A stretch of 64,000 bases of DNA from Burkholderia sp. D-99 (GCF_011605345.1 NZ_JAAOXM010000021.1:1-64000), one strand, 5' to 3'; positions 1 to 7,803 are shown, counted from the stretch's first letter. Translations and numbers: made by a program. Notes: a model not told the origin generated them from the letters alone.

Positions 1-66
1 CCGTGAAACGACTCTACGCCGATGATAGTGCGGATTCCCGTGTGAAAGTAGGTAATCGTCAGGCTC
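1..66 (+). rRNA. rrf: 5S rRNA, 3' part (5' end outside window)
   Basis: The first bases match the distal half of betaproteobacterial 5S rRNA, including the GATGATAGTG and GTGTGAAAGTAGGT stretches. The terminal GTCAGGC would pair with the GCCTGAC expected at the missing 5' end. A strong terminator follows directly, so this is the end of an rRNA operon transcribed into the window. The exact 3' end is uncertain by a few bases. Confidence 0.93.
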
Positions 67-76
67 CCTAAGCCAG

Positions 77-106
77 AAACCCCCGCCCGAAAGGCGGGGG
101 TTTTTG
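77..106 (+). terminator. rRNA operon terminator
   Basis: CCCCCGCC at 80-87 pairs with GGCGGGGG at 93-100 around a CGAAA loop, extended by flanking A/T pairs and followed by TTTTT. It lies about 10 bases after the 5S 3' end and is a classical Rho-independent terminator. Confidence 0.93.
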
Positions 107-216
107 CATTTCGGCGACGGAAATGCGTGGAGGATCGGGATGGGCGGCCTGGCTGCAGCTCGAGCTGGGGCCGGGGTGCGGATTCTCCAGGATTGCCATC
201 TACTGGATGGCGCAAA

Positions 217-672
217 AGGTGGTCGGCCCGATCGGCCTGGCCTGGCCTGGCCTCGCACCGCTAGCCGGCGCTGGCCGGGACCACCATTCAAACATCCAGC
301 CGCCCGCTGTCCACGACAATGGTGATCAGGTCGAGCGGCGACCTCGGCGCGTACCCGACTGCCTCTCGCCGCAGGAGGTGGTCGACCCGATCGGCCTGGC
401 CTCGCACCGCTATCCGGCGCTGGCCGGGACCACCATTCAAACATCCAGCCACCCGCTGTCCACGACAATGCTGATCAGGTCGAGCGGCGACCTCGGCGCG
501 TACCCGACTGCCTCTCGCCGCAGGAGGTGGTCGACCCGATCGGCCTGGCCTCGCACCGCTATCCGGCGCTGGCCGGGACCACCATTCAAACATCCAGCCA
601 CCCGCTGTCCACGACAATGCTGATCAGCTCGAGCGGCGACCTCAGCACGTACCTGACTGCCTCTCGACGCAG
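217..672. repeat. three tandem copies of a ~149-bp unit
   Basis: Units begin at about 217, 376 and 525 with AGGTGGTCG(G/A)CCCGATCGG. Each runs through the shared landmarks CACCATTCAAACATCCAGC and CGAGCGGCGACCTC to CTGCCTCTCG. Copies 2 and 3 are offset by exactly 149 bp. Copy 1 carries about 10 extra bp (a CCTGG duplication) and a few substitutions. Copy 3 diverges near its end. Frames through the repeat are open only because of its GC richness, and 149 is not a multiple of 3, so a repeated peptide is not conserved. Confidence 0.9.
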
Positions 673-1210
673 ATTTGAGTGTTGCTGGTTGCGGCCTGGA
701 GCGGCATCGCCAACTGCTCGATTACCGGTTATCGTGCGCCGTTTATCGATGTATTGAGTTCATCCTCAGCCAAAAATCAACTTTGCGATTTCGTACCCAA
801 AGGGCGGGGCTGGCGGTCCCCGGCACGCCCGTGAGCGGTCGGCGTGATCCGGGTAACGAGTCGTGTATTCCTGGCGTTTGGCGTGTTTTGGCGCGTAAGC
901 GCCGAGCGACTGTTGCCACTCGAGAGCGCGAAGTCGGATTGCACCCAAAACGACATCGTGTAGTCATTATGAGTCTTTTGTGTCTCAACTTGTCGCATCC
1001 TCTCTCAAGCTGACTCGCGCGAAGAAACGGCCGCGTGCGGCCCGCCGCACGGAAACCCTCGACGCGTAGCGCGAACCGGACGTACGCGAGTTCCTCAATC
1101 GGATGGCGTCGGAAATCCGCGCTGTTCCTTTTTTGGTGAGCGCGGGCTGCATGTCTCTCAACATGTAGATTTCTTTGACGAGTGAATAGGAGGCGCCACC
1201 AAGGCAGTCT

Positions 1211-1287
1211 CGCCCATCGCCCATCGCCCATCGCCCATCGCCCTTCGCCCTTCGCCCTTCGCCCTTCGCCCTTCGCCCTTCGCCCAT
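1211..1287. repeat. 11-copy heptanucleotide array
   Basis: Four CGCCCAT, six CGCCCTT and one final CGCCCAT copy run without interruption. The segregation of the two variants into blocks suggests expansion by slippage. The minus strand is open in all three frames across it, giving Gly/Arg-rich heptapeptide repeats, but no credible gene contains it. It looks like a variable-number tandem repeat. Confidence 0.95.
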
Positions 1288-2384
1288 TGGCGCGAAGGGC
1301 GTGCCGCCCGCGTCGACGCTGGTCGATCGCACTGCGCATGCGGTACCCGTATCGCTGAGTGCGGAGTCATCGCCCGGCGAAAACCGAGGCGTCGTGTTCC
1401 GGCCTTGATCTCGAGTCAGCGAGGGCAGAGCTGGGCAGCGAGCGGTGGTCGTTAACGACCGGATGTCGCACGCCAGCTTTCCCGTGTTTTCGGATGAGTG
1501 CGGCGCGGAGAGCGCGCCGGTGTCGAGTCGCACGCAGGTATTGGCGTTTAGCTGCACGGGGCGGGCATCGTACGGGCATGCGGGATGTGTCGCGGATTCG
1601 CCGCGATAGGTTGACCAGATGCTGACGTTGGCCGGTTTGCGCGACGCCAAAACGCATTGGGCAGCGTACGGCAGAAAGTTCGTCGAGATTGCTGCAACAA
1701 GCCTGGGCGGCAGCCGTTGGCGCGGCCTTATGCCGTCGCCGAGTAACGGCTGCTATGCGTCGATCCAGGCTGGGCTGCCCAATTCATTTGGCGACGCGCC
1801 ATCACAGGCGCCGGAGGCGTTGAGGTCCGTCGACGCACTGTTGCTCAACCACGCATGGGCGATCGCATCCTCAGTCCACGAGGGCGCGTCAATCGAATCG
1901 AGGCACTCGGCAGTGAGCGCGGGCTTGAACCTGCCATATGCGGCGAGCGCCGCAGTTGCTGGCGGTCGTCTTTGGGGTGCGCCGGTAAGTCAGGGCCTGC
2001 TGACAGAACTGGGCGATCATGCTCAAGCGACACCAGGCGCTTGCCGGGCCGGTGGCATGTGCGGTCAAAACCATGAAGACCATCAAAAGGGCGGACAGAC
2101 GCTTGAGGATCCGAGTCGCGAGGGGCGAGCAGGAGACCCGGGATCGTATCCCGCCTGTCGCTGAAGTTGGCAAAGACCAGCGCCGCGACCAAGATTTCTC
2201 GTTGGATGCCTCGGCGCGAACTCCTGGTGCGACTGCTGCGAACCGCTCGAAAGCCTTGTCGCGTATAGCGCGGCGAGTCTGGCCAGGCAACCCGTGAAAT
2301 CGGCAGTGAAGTCCCGCGAGATATCTGAAACAGATCATTGAAGTCGCCCGGCACGAAATTTGCAAAAAATTTGCGTCTGCCCGC

Positions 2385-2413
2385 TTGGCAGAGTGCTCAA
2401 GAGGTCGTATGAT
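2385..2413 (+). promoter_or_regulatory. possible upstream promoter of the tRNA-tuf operon
   Basis: TTGGCA, a 17-bp spacer and TATGAT fit a sigma-70 promoter. It lies about 210 bp before tRNA-Tyr and no other gene follows it, so it could give a longer precursor of the same operon. This is a sequence match only. Confidence 0.4.
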
Positions 2414-2580
2414 GGCGGTCTTTCGTTTTCAGCGTAGATGCAGATCGACGTTGAGGGCGGAGTCTGACGAAGATGTGGCACTGATCGGTAGTACCCATGC
2501 TTGCCTTAGCCGGGCAAGGGCGGGAGATCGGTGGTTAGGTAGGTGTCGGGAAGAGAGTGAAAATAATCTTCCGGATGTGC

Positions 2581-2609
2581 TTGACAGAGGTGCGATGCAC
2601 CCCCATAAT
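2581..2609 (+). promoter_or_regulatory. tRNA-Tyr/Gly/Thr-tuf promoter
   Basis: A perfect -35 TTGACA (2581-2586) and a CATAAT -10 (2604-2609) are separated by 17 bp. The predicted start near 2616 is only about 8 bases before the mature tRNA-Tyr 5' end, as expected for a stable-RNA promoter. Confidence 0.8.
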
Positions 2610-2623
2610 CGTCAGTTCTCTAC

Positions 2624-2709
2624 GGAGGGGTGCCCGAGTGGCTAAAGGGGGCAGACTGTAAATCTGTTGGCTTACGCCTACGTTGGTTCGAATCCAACCT
2701 CCTCCACCA
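2624..2709 (+). tRNA. tRNA-Tyr (GUA)
   Basis: The acceptor GGAGGGG (2624-2630) pairs with CTCCTCC (2699-2705); the discriminator is A and CCA is encoded (2707-2709). Anticodon GTA is at 2658-2660 in a CTGTAAA loop. The long variable arm explains the 86-nt length typical of bacterial tRNA-Tyr. It is the first gene of a tRNA operon that continues into tuf, the arrangement of the E. coli tufB operon. Confidence 0.97.
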
Positions 2710-2752
2710 AGATATCAGCGCAGTGAGTGGTAAGGAATCGTTTGTGGCCCGT

Positions 2753-2826
2753 GCGGGTGTAGCTCAATGGTAGAGCAGAAGCCTTCCAAGCTTACGACGA
2801 GGGTTCGATTCCCTTCACCCGCTCCA
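2753..2826 (+). tRNA. tRNA-Gly (UCC)
   Basis: The acceptor GCGGGTG pairs with CACCCGC (2816-2822), followed by T and encoded CCA. D-loop AGCTCAATGGTAGAGC and T-arm GGTTCGATT are canonical. Anticodon TCC is at 2785-2787. It lies 43 bp after tRNA-Tyr, presumably in the same precursor. Confidence 0.97.
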
Positions 2827-2850
2827 GACCGCGAAGTTGAAGCGTAAAGC

Positions 2851-2925
<75 letters not shown>

Positions 2926-2991
2926 GCAGTACAAAGTCAGTGTCTTGTTTGCGCGCGGCGCAACCTGTGAAATTCCTTTTGGGAGTCGAAA

Positions 2992-4182
2992 ATGGCCAAG
3001 GGTAAATTCGAGCGGACCAAGCCGCACGTGAACGTTGGTACGATTGGTCACGTTGACCACGGCAAGACGACGCTGACGGCAGCGATCACGACGGTTCTGA
3101 CGAAGAAGTTCGGCGGCGAAGCGAAGGCATACGACCAGATCGACGCGGCACCGGAAGAAAAGGCACGCGGCATCACGATCAACACGGCACACGTCGAGTA
3201 CGAAACGGCTAACCGCCACTACGCACACGTCGACTGCCCGGGCCACGCTGACTATGTGAAGAACATGATCACGGGCGCAGCGCAGATGGACGGCGCGATC
3301 CTGGTTTGCTCGGCAGCAGACGGCCCGATGCCGCAAACGCGTGAGCACATCCTGCTGGCACGTCAGGTTGGCGTTCCGTACATCATCGTGTTCCTGAACA
3401 AGTGCGACATGGTGGACGACGCTGAACTGCTCGAGCTGGTCGAGATGGAAGTTCGCGAACTCCTGTCGAAGTACGACTTCCCGGGCGACGACACGCCGAT
3501 CGTGAAGGGTTCGGCGAAGCTGGCGCTGGAAGGCGACACGGGCGAGCTGGGCGAAGTGGCGATCATGAGCCTGGCCGACGCGCTGGACACGTACATCCCG
3601 ACGCCGGAGCGTGCAGTTGACGGCGCGTTCCTGATGCCGGTGGAAGACGTGTTCTCGATCTCGGGCCGTGGTACGGTTGTGACGGGTCGTGTCGAGCGCG
3701 GCATCGTGAAGGTTGGCGAAGAAATCGAAATCGTCGGTATCAAGCCGACGGTGAAGACGACCTGCACGGGCGTTGAAATGTTCCGCAAGCTGCTGGACCA
3801 AGGTCAGGCAGGCGACAACGTTGGTATCCTGCTGCGCGGCACGAAGCGTGAAGACGTGGAGCGTGGCCAGGTTCTGGCGAAGCCGGGTTCGATCACGCCG
3901 CACACGCACTTCACGGCTGAAGTGTACGTGCTGAGCAAGGACGAAGGCGGCCGTCACACGCCGTTCTTCAACAACTACCGTCCGCAGTTCTACTTCCGTA
4001 CGACGGACGTGACGGGCTCGATCGAGCTGCCGAAGGACAAGGAAATGGTGATGCCGGGCGACAACGTGTCGATCACGGTGAAGCTGATTGCTCCGATCGC
4101 GATGGAAGAAGGTCTGCGCTTCGCAATCCGCGAAGGCGGCCGTACGGTCGGCGCTGGCGTCGTCGCCAAGATCATCGAGTAA
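2992..4182 (+). CDS. tuf: elongation factor Tu, copy 1
   Basis: EF-Tu delivers aminoacyl-tRNA to the ribosomal A site using GTP. The 396-aa product has the G1 loop GHVDHGKT (residues 19-26), DCPGH (about 81-85), NKCD (about 136-139) and both beta-barrel domains; its length is normal for the family. It starts at ATG after a GGGAG ribosome binding site and lies 66 bp behind tRNA-Thr, so it is probably cotranscribed with the tRNAs. The protein is identical to the second copy at 22237-23427. The DNA differs only in codons 2-3 and one silent base near the end, implying ongoing gene conversion. Confidence 0.99.
   Translation: MAKGKFERTKPHVNVGTIGHVDHGKTTLTAAITTVLTKKFGGEAKAYDQIDAAPEEKARGITINTAHVEYETANRHYAHVDCPGHADYVKNMITGAAQMDGAILVCSAADGPMPQTREHILLARQVGVPYIIVFLNKCDMVDDAELLELVEMEVRELLSKYDFPGDDTPIVKGSAKLALEGDTGELGEVAIMSLADALDTYIPTPERAVDGAFLMPVEDVFSISGRGTVVTGRVERGIVKVGEEIEIVGIKPTVKTTCTGVEMFRKLLDQGQAGDNVGILLRGTKREDVERGQVLAKPGSITPHTHFTAEVYVLSKDEGGRHTPFFNNYRPQFYFRTTDVTGSIELPKDKEMVMPGDNVSITVKLIAPIAMEEGLRFAIREGGRTVGAGVVAKIIE
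3001..4182. repeat. tuf direct repeat, copy 1
   Basis: From codon 4 to the stop this tract matches 22246-23427 base for base except T4155 versus C23400. The two copies are in direct orientation 19,245 bp apart. Crossing over between them would delete essential genes such as rpoBC, so only non-reciprocal conversion should be recoverable. Confidence 0.95.
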
Positions 4183-4209
4183 GCCAGTTATTCGTTGATC
4201 GACAGTTTT

Positions 4210-4231
4210 GGGGCTGGTAGCAGCCAGCCCC
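4210..4231 (+). promoter_or_regulatory. hairpin between tuf and tRNA-Trp
   Basis: GGGGCTGG (4210-4217) pairs with CCAGCCCC (4224-4231). No T-run follows, so it is more likely an RNA processing or stability hairpin at the tuf 3' end than an efficient terminator. tRNA-Trp begins 11 bases later. Confidence 0.45.
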
Positions 4232-4241
4232 AACATGGTTT

Positions 4242-4317
4242 AGGGGTATAGCTCAACTGGCAGAGCGTCGGTCTCCAAAACCGAAGGTTGGGGGTTCGAT
4301 TCCCTCTGCCCCTGCCA
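4242..4317 (+). tRNA. tRNA-Trp (CCA)
   Basis: The acceptor AGGGGTA pairs with TGCCCCT (4307-4313), with G discriminator and encoded CCA. Anticodon CCA is at 4275-4277 in loop CTCCAAA. It lies 44 bp before secE, so it is probably processed from a tRNA-Trp-secE-nusG transcript. Confidence 0.97.
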
Positions 4318-4360
4318 AAAAATAGCCACGTGTCCTACGTGGCATTTGTTTTAAGGTGTT

Positions 4361-4741
4361 ATGGCGAATCCATCCGTCGAAACTGTAAATACCTCCGGCG
4401 ATAAGCTGATGCTGGCCCTGGGCGTATTGTTGGTCTTGGCCGGATTCGTGGGCTTCTTCTGGCTGGCCAATCAGCAGTGGTATGTCCGCGGTGCCGCGTT
4501 GGCGGTAGGTATCATCGCCGGCGTGGCCGTCGGGCTGATGTCCGCCCCTGGCAAGAGCCTCATCGCCTTTGCCAAGGATTCGTACAAGGAAGTCCGGAAG
4601 GTCGTTTGGCCCACCCGCAAGGAAGCAACGCAAACCACACTCGTCGTGTTCGGTTTCGTGCTCGTAATGGCGATTTTCCTCTGGTTGAGTGACAAATCGA
4701 TCGAATGGGTGATTTTCTCGGCGATTCTGGGTTGGAAATGA
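4361..4741 (+). CDS. secE: preprotein translocase subunit SecE
   Basis: SecE is the small essential clamp subunit of the SecYEG inner-membrane channel. The 126-aa product has three hydrophobic segments (roughly residues 17-38, 45-62 and 90-120), the three-TM form found in E. coli. The family signature KEVRKVVWPTRKEA lies on the cytosolic amphipathic helix before the last segment. One base separates it from nusG, the almost universal secE-nusG pair, and tRNA-Trp is directly upstream. ATG at 4361 follows a short leader. Confidence 0.98.
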   Translation: MANPSVETVNTSGDKLMLALGVLLVLAGFVGFFWLANQQWYVRGAALAVGIIAGVAVGLMSAPGKSLIAFAKDSYKEVRKVVWPTRKEATQTTLVVFGFVLVMAIFLWLSDKSIEWVIFSAILGWK

Positions 4742-4742
4742 T

Positions 4743-5300
4743 ATGAGCGATACTCCGGCATCCCCGAGCGGAAAGCGATGGTACGTCGTGCACGCCTACT
4801 CCGGTATGGAGAAGAGCGTGCAACGTGCGCTTCAGGAGCGCATCGAACGTGCTGGCATGCAGGACAAATTCGGTCAGATCCTGGTTCCGACCGAAGAAGT
4901 GGTCGAAGTCAAAGGCGGCCACAAGGCAGTAACCGAGCGTCGATTCTTCCCCGGCTACGTGCTGGTGGAAATGGAAATGACGGACGAAACGTGGCACCTC
5001 GTGAAGAACACCGCGAAGGTCACCGGTTTCGTTGGCGGTGCACGTAATCGCCCGACCCCGATTTCCCCGAAGGAAGTCGAGAAGATCATGTCGCAGATGC
5101 AGGAAGGCGTCGAAAAGCCGCGCCCGAAGACCCTGTTCGAAGTCGGCGAGATGGTGCGTGTCAAGGAAGGCCCGTTCACGGACTTCAACGGCACCGTCGA
5201 AGAAGTCAACTACGAAAAATCGCGCGTGCGTGTGTCGGTCACCATCTTTGGCCGATCCACTCCGGTCGAACTCGAGTTCGGCCAGGTCGAAAAAGTTTGA
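4743..5300 (+). CDS. nusG: transcription termination/antitermination factor NusG
   Basis: NusG binds the RNA polymerase clamp, suppresses pausing, and links polymerase to Rho or to ribosomal S10. The 185-aa protein has an N-terminal NGN domain beginning KRWYVVHAYSGMEKSVQRAL and a C-terminal KOW domain (about residues 132-185) containing VKEGPFTDFNGTVEEV. Length is typical. It starts one base after the secE stop, suggesting coupling. A 141-bp gap with two hairpins separates it from rplK. Confidence 0.98.
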   Translation: MSDTPASPSGKRWYVVHAYSGMEKSVQRALQERIERAGMQDKFGQILVPTEEVVEVKGGHKAVTERRFFPGYVLVEMEMTDETWHLVKNTAKVTGFVGGARNRPTPISPKEVEKIMSQMQEGVEKPRPKTLFEVGEMVRVKEGPFTDFNGTVEEVNYEKSRVRVSVTIFGRSTPVELEFGQVEKV

Positions 5301-5310
5301 TCCCGATTCG

Positions 5311-5332
5311 GTGGGCAGCCTCGGCTGCCCAC
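5311..5332 (+). promoter_or_regulatory. hairpin after nusG
   Basis: GTGGGCAGC pairs perfectly with GCTGCCCAC around a four-base loop (5320-5323). It is followed by TTCGCGC rather than a T-run, so it is not a full intrinsic terminator. It may protect the secE-nusG mRNA end or attenuate read-through into the L11 operon. Confidence 0.5.
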
Positions 5333-5407
5333 CTTCGCGCTTACGGCCCGCGTCATGGCCGTTGAGGAGCGTCAGTAGCCAGAGGCGAAAGCGCGTTATC
5401 ACTCACC

Positions 5408-5435
5408 GAACGCCCTTCCGGCGTTCCAATGAGGT
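5408..5435 (+). promoter_or_regulatory. candidate L1 control site before rplK
   Basis: GAACGCC (5408-5414) pairs with GGCGTTC (5420-5426), followed by CAATGAGG just upstream of the rplK start. In other bacteria ribosomal protein L1 represses its operon by binding a hairpin in this place. Position and the ATGAGG flank fit, but I cannot verify the L1-specific fold. Confidence 0.3.
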
Positions 5436-5441
5436 TCACAA

Positions 5442-5873
5442 ATGGCAAAGAAGATTATCGGCTTTATCAAGCTGCAGATCCCTGCAGGTAAAGCCAACCC
5501 GTCGCCGCCGGTCGGTCCGGCACTGGGCCAGCGCGGCCTGAACATCATGGAGTTCTGCAAGGCGTTCAACGCGCAGACTCAAGGTATGGAGCCGGGTCTG
5601 CCGGTGCCGGTGGTCATCACGGCATTCGCTGACAAGAGCTTCACGTTCGTGATGAAGACGCCGCCGGCGACCGTCCTGATCAAGAAGGCGGCGAAGGTGG
5701 ACAAGGGCTCGAGCAAGCCGCACACCGACAAGGTCGGTTCGATCACGCGGGCTCAAGCTGAAGAAATCGCAAAGACCAAGATGCCGGACCTTACGGCAGC
5801 TGATCTGGACGCAGCTGTTCGCACCATCGCTGGTAGCGCACGCTCGATGGGCATCACTGTGGAGGGCGTGTAA
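5442..5873 (+). CDS. rplK: 50S ribosomal protein L11
   Basis: L11 binds the GTPase-associated region of 23S rRNA and forms the stalk base with L10 and L7/L12. The 143-aa product begins MAKKIIGFIKLQIPAGKANP, has the proline-rich linker PSPPVGPALGQRGLNIMEF, and a C-terminal rRNA-binding domain ending GSARSMGITVEG. Length is normal. ATG at 5442 is preceded by a GAGG ribosome binding site. Its stop directly abuts the rplA start, consistent with translational coupling. Confidence 0.99.
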   Translation: MAKKIIGFIKLQIPAGKANPSPPVGPALGQRGLNIMEFCKAFNAQTQGMEPGLPVPVVITAFADKSFTFVMKTPPATVLIKKAAKVDKGSSKPHTDKVGSITRAQAEEIAKTKMPDLTAADLDAAVRTIAGSARSMGITVEGV

Positions 5874-6572
5874 ATGGCTAAGATCTCCAAGCGCCGTCAG
5901 GCATTTGCCGCCAAGGTTGATCGTCAGAAGCTGTACGCGATCGAAGACGCACTGAGCCTCGTGAAGGAATGCGCGAGCGCGAAGTTCGACGAGTCGATCG
6001 ACGTCGCAGTCCAGCTCGGCATCGACGCGAAGAAGTCGGACCAGGTCGTTCGTGGTTCGGTCGTTCTGCCGGCAGGTACGGGCAAGTCGGTTCGCGTTGC
6101 GGTGTTCGCGCAAGGCGAGAAGGCCGAGCAGGCACGTGCAGCAGGCGCGGAAATCGTCGGTATGGAAGACCTGGCTGAGCAGATCAAGGCTGGCCAGATG
6201 GACTTCGACATCGTGATCGCTTCGCCGGACACGATGCGTATCGTCGGTACGCTCGGCCAGATCCTCGGCCCGCGCGGCCTGATGCCGAACCCGAAGGTCG
6301 GCACGGTCACGCCGGACGTCGCAACCGCCGTCAAGAACGCGAAGGCTGGTCAGGTGCAATTCCGTGTCGACAAGGCCGGTATCATCCACGCGACCATCGG
6401 CCGTGCATCGTTCGAGCCGACCGCACTGCGTTCGAACCTGTCGGCACTGATCGAAGCGCTGCAGAAGGCCAAGCCGGCAACGAGCAAGGGCGTCTACCTG
6501 CGCAAGATCGCACTGTCGAGCACGATGGGCGTTGGCGTGCGTGTCGACCAGGCTACGCTGGCAGCACAGTAA
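5874..6572 (+). CDS. rplA: 50S ribosomal protein L1
   Basis: L1 forms the mobile E-site stalk that releases deacylated tRNA and, in the systems studied, represses the L11 operon mRNA. The 232-aa protein carries the family stretch GPRGLMPNPKVGTVTPDVA (about residues 129-147) and the KAGIIHATIG motif. It starts immediately after the rplK stop. It is followed by a long leader with a perfect hairpin before rplJ, so the L11 and L10 units may be separable. Confidence 0.99.
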   Translation: MAKISKRRQAFAAKVDRQKLYAIEDALSLVKECASAKFDESIDVAVQLGIDAKKSDQVVRGSVVLPAGTGKSVRVAVFAQGEKAEQARAAGAEIVGMEDLAEQIKAGQMDFDIVIASPDTMRIVGTLGQILGPRGLMPNPKVGTVTPDVATAVKNAKAGQVQFRVDKAGIIHATIGRASFEPTALRSNLSALIEALQKAKPATSKGVYLRKIALSSTMGVGVRVDQATLAAQ

Positions 6573-6867
6573 GCAAGTATTCGGGCCGCTTCGTTCGCGA
6601 AGCGGCCTACATGGGCTTTGGGCGGTTGTTCGTGCAGCAAGGCGGGCAACCGGTTATCAAAGACCGTTGGTGGGGCGCAGCAGTCAGGTGATCCCTTAAT
6701 TCAAGCCAACGCAGATGGCGAACCCGAAAAAGTTTTGCAGTGGTGAAGCCGCAGGTCATGAAGCGATTCGTGGCATGAGGTGGAAATACTCCTAACGAGG
6801 TCGGACGCCGTTGTTGAACGAGGTACGTGAGGTTTCGTGCCGAACGTATCGTTTCTGGAGGCTAACC
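6573..6867 (+). promoter_or_regulatory. rplJ leader with TTCG-tetraloop hairpin
   Basis: This 295-base non-coding stretch lies between rplA and rplJ. GGCCGCTTCG (6584-6593) pairs perfectly with CGAAGCGGCC (6598-6607) around a TTCG tetraloop, with no T-run after it. The remaining leader is where L10 (with L7/L12) binds its own mRNA in other bacteria. Family knowledge supports an autoregulatory leader; the L10-binding fold itself is not verified. No convincing promoter stands out by eye. Confidence 0.6.
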
Positions 6868-7365
6868 GTGCCGCTTAATAGAGAAGACAAGCAAGCCGTC
6901 GTCGCTGAGGTTTCCGCGCAAGTCGCGAAGGCCCAGACCGTTGTGCTGGCTGAGTATCGTGGAATTGCGGTTGGCGATCTGACCAAGCTGCGCGCGAAAG
7001 CGCGTGAGCAACAGGTTTACCTGCGCGTGTTGAAGAACACGCTGGCGCGTCGCGCTGTCGAAGGTACGCCGTTTGCTCCGCTGGCAGAGCAGATGACTGG
7101 TCCGCTGATCTACGGCATCTCGGAAGATGCAATTGCTGCTGCTAAGGTCGTCAACGACTTCAGCAAGAGCAATGACAAGTTGGTCATCAAGGCTGGTTCG
7201 TTCGATGGCAAGGTGATGGACAAGGCTGGCGTGCAAGCGCTGGCAAGCATCCCGAGCCGCGAAGAACTGCTCTCGAAGCTGCTGTTCGTTATGCAATCGC
7301 CTGTTTCGGGCTTCGCGCGTGCTCTGGCCGCGCTGGCCGAGAAGAAGCAAGCGGAAGCTGCGTAA
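6868..7365 (+). CDS. rplJ: 50S ribosomal protein L10
   Basis: L10 anchors L7/L12 dimers to the ribosomal stalk. I start it at GTG 6868, giving PLNREDKQAVVAEVSAQVAK and 165 aa, the usual Burkholderia length; a CTGGAG ribosome binding site sits 7-12 bases upstream. The in-frame extension to 6811 would add 19 residues that do not look like L10. The body has the NTLARRAVEGT motif and a C-terminal helix for L7/L12 binding. rplL follows after 63 bp. Confidence 0.97.
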   Translation: MPLNREDKQAVVAEVSAQVAKAQTVVLAEYRGIAVGDLTKLRAKAREQQVYLRVLKNTLARRAVEGTPFAPLAEQMTGPLIYGISEDAIAAAKVVNDFSKSNDKLVIKAGSFDGKVMDKAGVQALASIPSREELLSKLLFVMQSPVSGFARALAALAEKKQAEAA

Positions 7366-7428
7366 TCGAGCGTGCATCAGCGTCATTGATCGCTGGCTGT
7401 ATCCGAATTCAATTTAGGAGTATTTCAA

Positions 7429-7803
7429 ATGGCAATCGCAAAAGAAGACATCCTGGCAGCAGTCGAAGGGATGACCGTTCTGGAACTGAACGAACTGGTC
7501 AAGGCGTTCGAAGAGAAGTTTGGCGTGTCGGCAGCTGCAGTGGCAGTCGCTGGCCCGGCAGGCGGCGGCGCTGCTGCTGCTGCTGAAGAACAGACCGAAT
7601 TCACGGTCGTTCTGGCTGAAGCAGGCGCCAACAAGGTTTCGGTCATCAAGGCCGTTCGTGAACTGACGGGCCTGGGCCTGAAGGAAGCGAAGGACCTGGT
7701 TGACGGCGCACCGAAGGCTGTCAAGGAAGGCGTCGCTAAGGCTGCTGCTGAAGAAGCGAAGAAGAAGCTGGAAGACGCAGGCGCGAAGGCCGAAATCAAG
7801 TAA
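7429..7803 (+). CDS. rplL: 50S ribosomal protein L7/L12
   Basis: L7/L12 is the multi-copy acidic stalk protein that recruits translational GTPases. The 124-aa product has an N-terminal dimerisation domain, an Ala/Gly-rich hinge around residues 38-52, and the C-terminal factor-binding domain EKTEF-type fold ending KKKLEDAGAKAEIK, including GLGLKEAKDLVDGAPK. AGGAG precedes ATG 7429. A terminator-like attenuator 20 bp after the stop probably sets the ratio of this protein to RNA polymerase. Confidence 0.99.
   Translation: MAIAKEDILAAVEGMTVLELNELVKAFEEKFGVSAAAVAVAGPAGGGAAAAAEEQTEFTVVLAEAGANKVSVIKAVRELTGLGLKEAKDLVDGAPKAVKEGVAKAAAEEAKKKLEDAGAKAEIK

Larger units (their letters stand above)
107..2580. 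other. repeat-rich stretch without a supportable gene
   Basis: About 2.5 kb between the rRNA terminator and the tRNA-Tyr promoter. Open frames exist on both strands (for example 1619-2164 on plus, 1845-2354 and 1889-2365 on minus). None starts with a convincing ribosome binding site, resembles a family I know, or shows the strong third-position G/C bias of the neighbouring genes. The stretch holds a tandem repeat (217-672), a heptamer array (1211-1287) and a promoter-like site (2385-2413). It may be decayed DNA, non-coding RNA or an insertion site between two conserved operons; I cannot tell which. Confidence 0.6.

Noticed and set aside
123..623. Open frames across the 149-bp tandem repeat
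   Set aside because: The repeat length is not a multiple of three, so the peptide changes at each copy. No ribosome binding site and no recognisable family.
217..672. CRISPR array
   Set aside because: Units are contiguous ~149-bp tandem copies with no 30-40 bp unique spacers and no cas genes nearby.
985..1650. Minus-strand frames with AKGEGRR heptapeptide repeats
   Set aside because: The repeats are a by-product of the 7-bp DNA array, which is open in all three frames. Flanking residues match nothing I know.
1619..2164. Possible plus-strand gene of 181 aa behind the heptamer array
   Set aside because: No ribosome binding site, codon use unlike neighbours, and equally long frames on the other strand in the same stretch. 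I could not place it in any family.
6811..6867. Leader peptide or extended start of rplJ
   Set aside because: In-frame residues upstream of GTG 6868 do not resemble L10 and the best ribosome binding site belongs to GTG 6868. No independent stop makes it a separate peptide.
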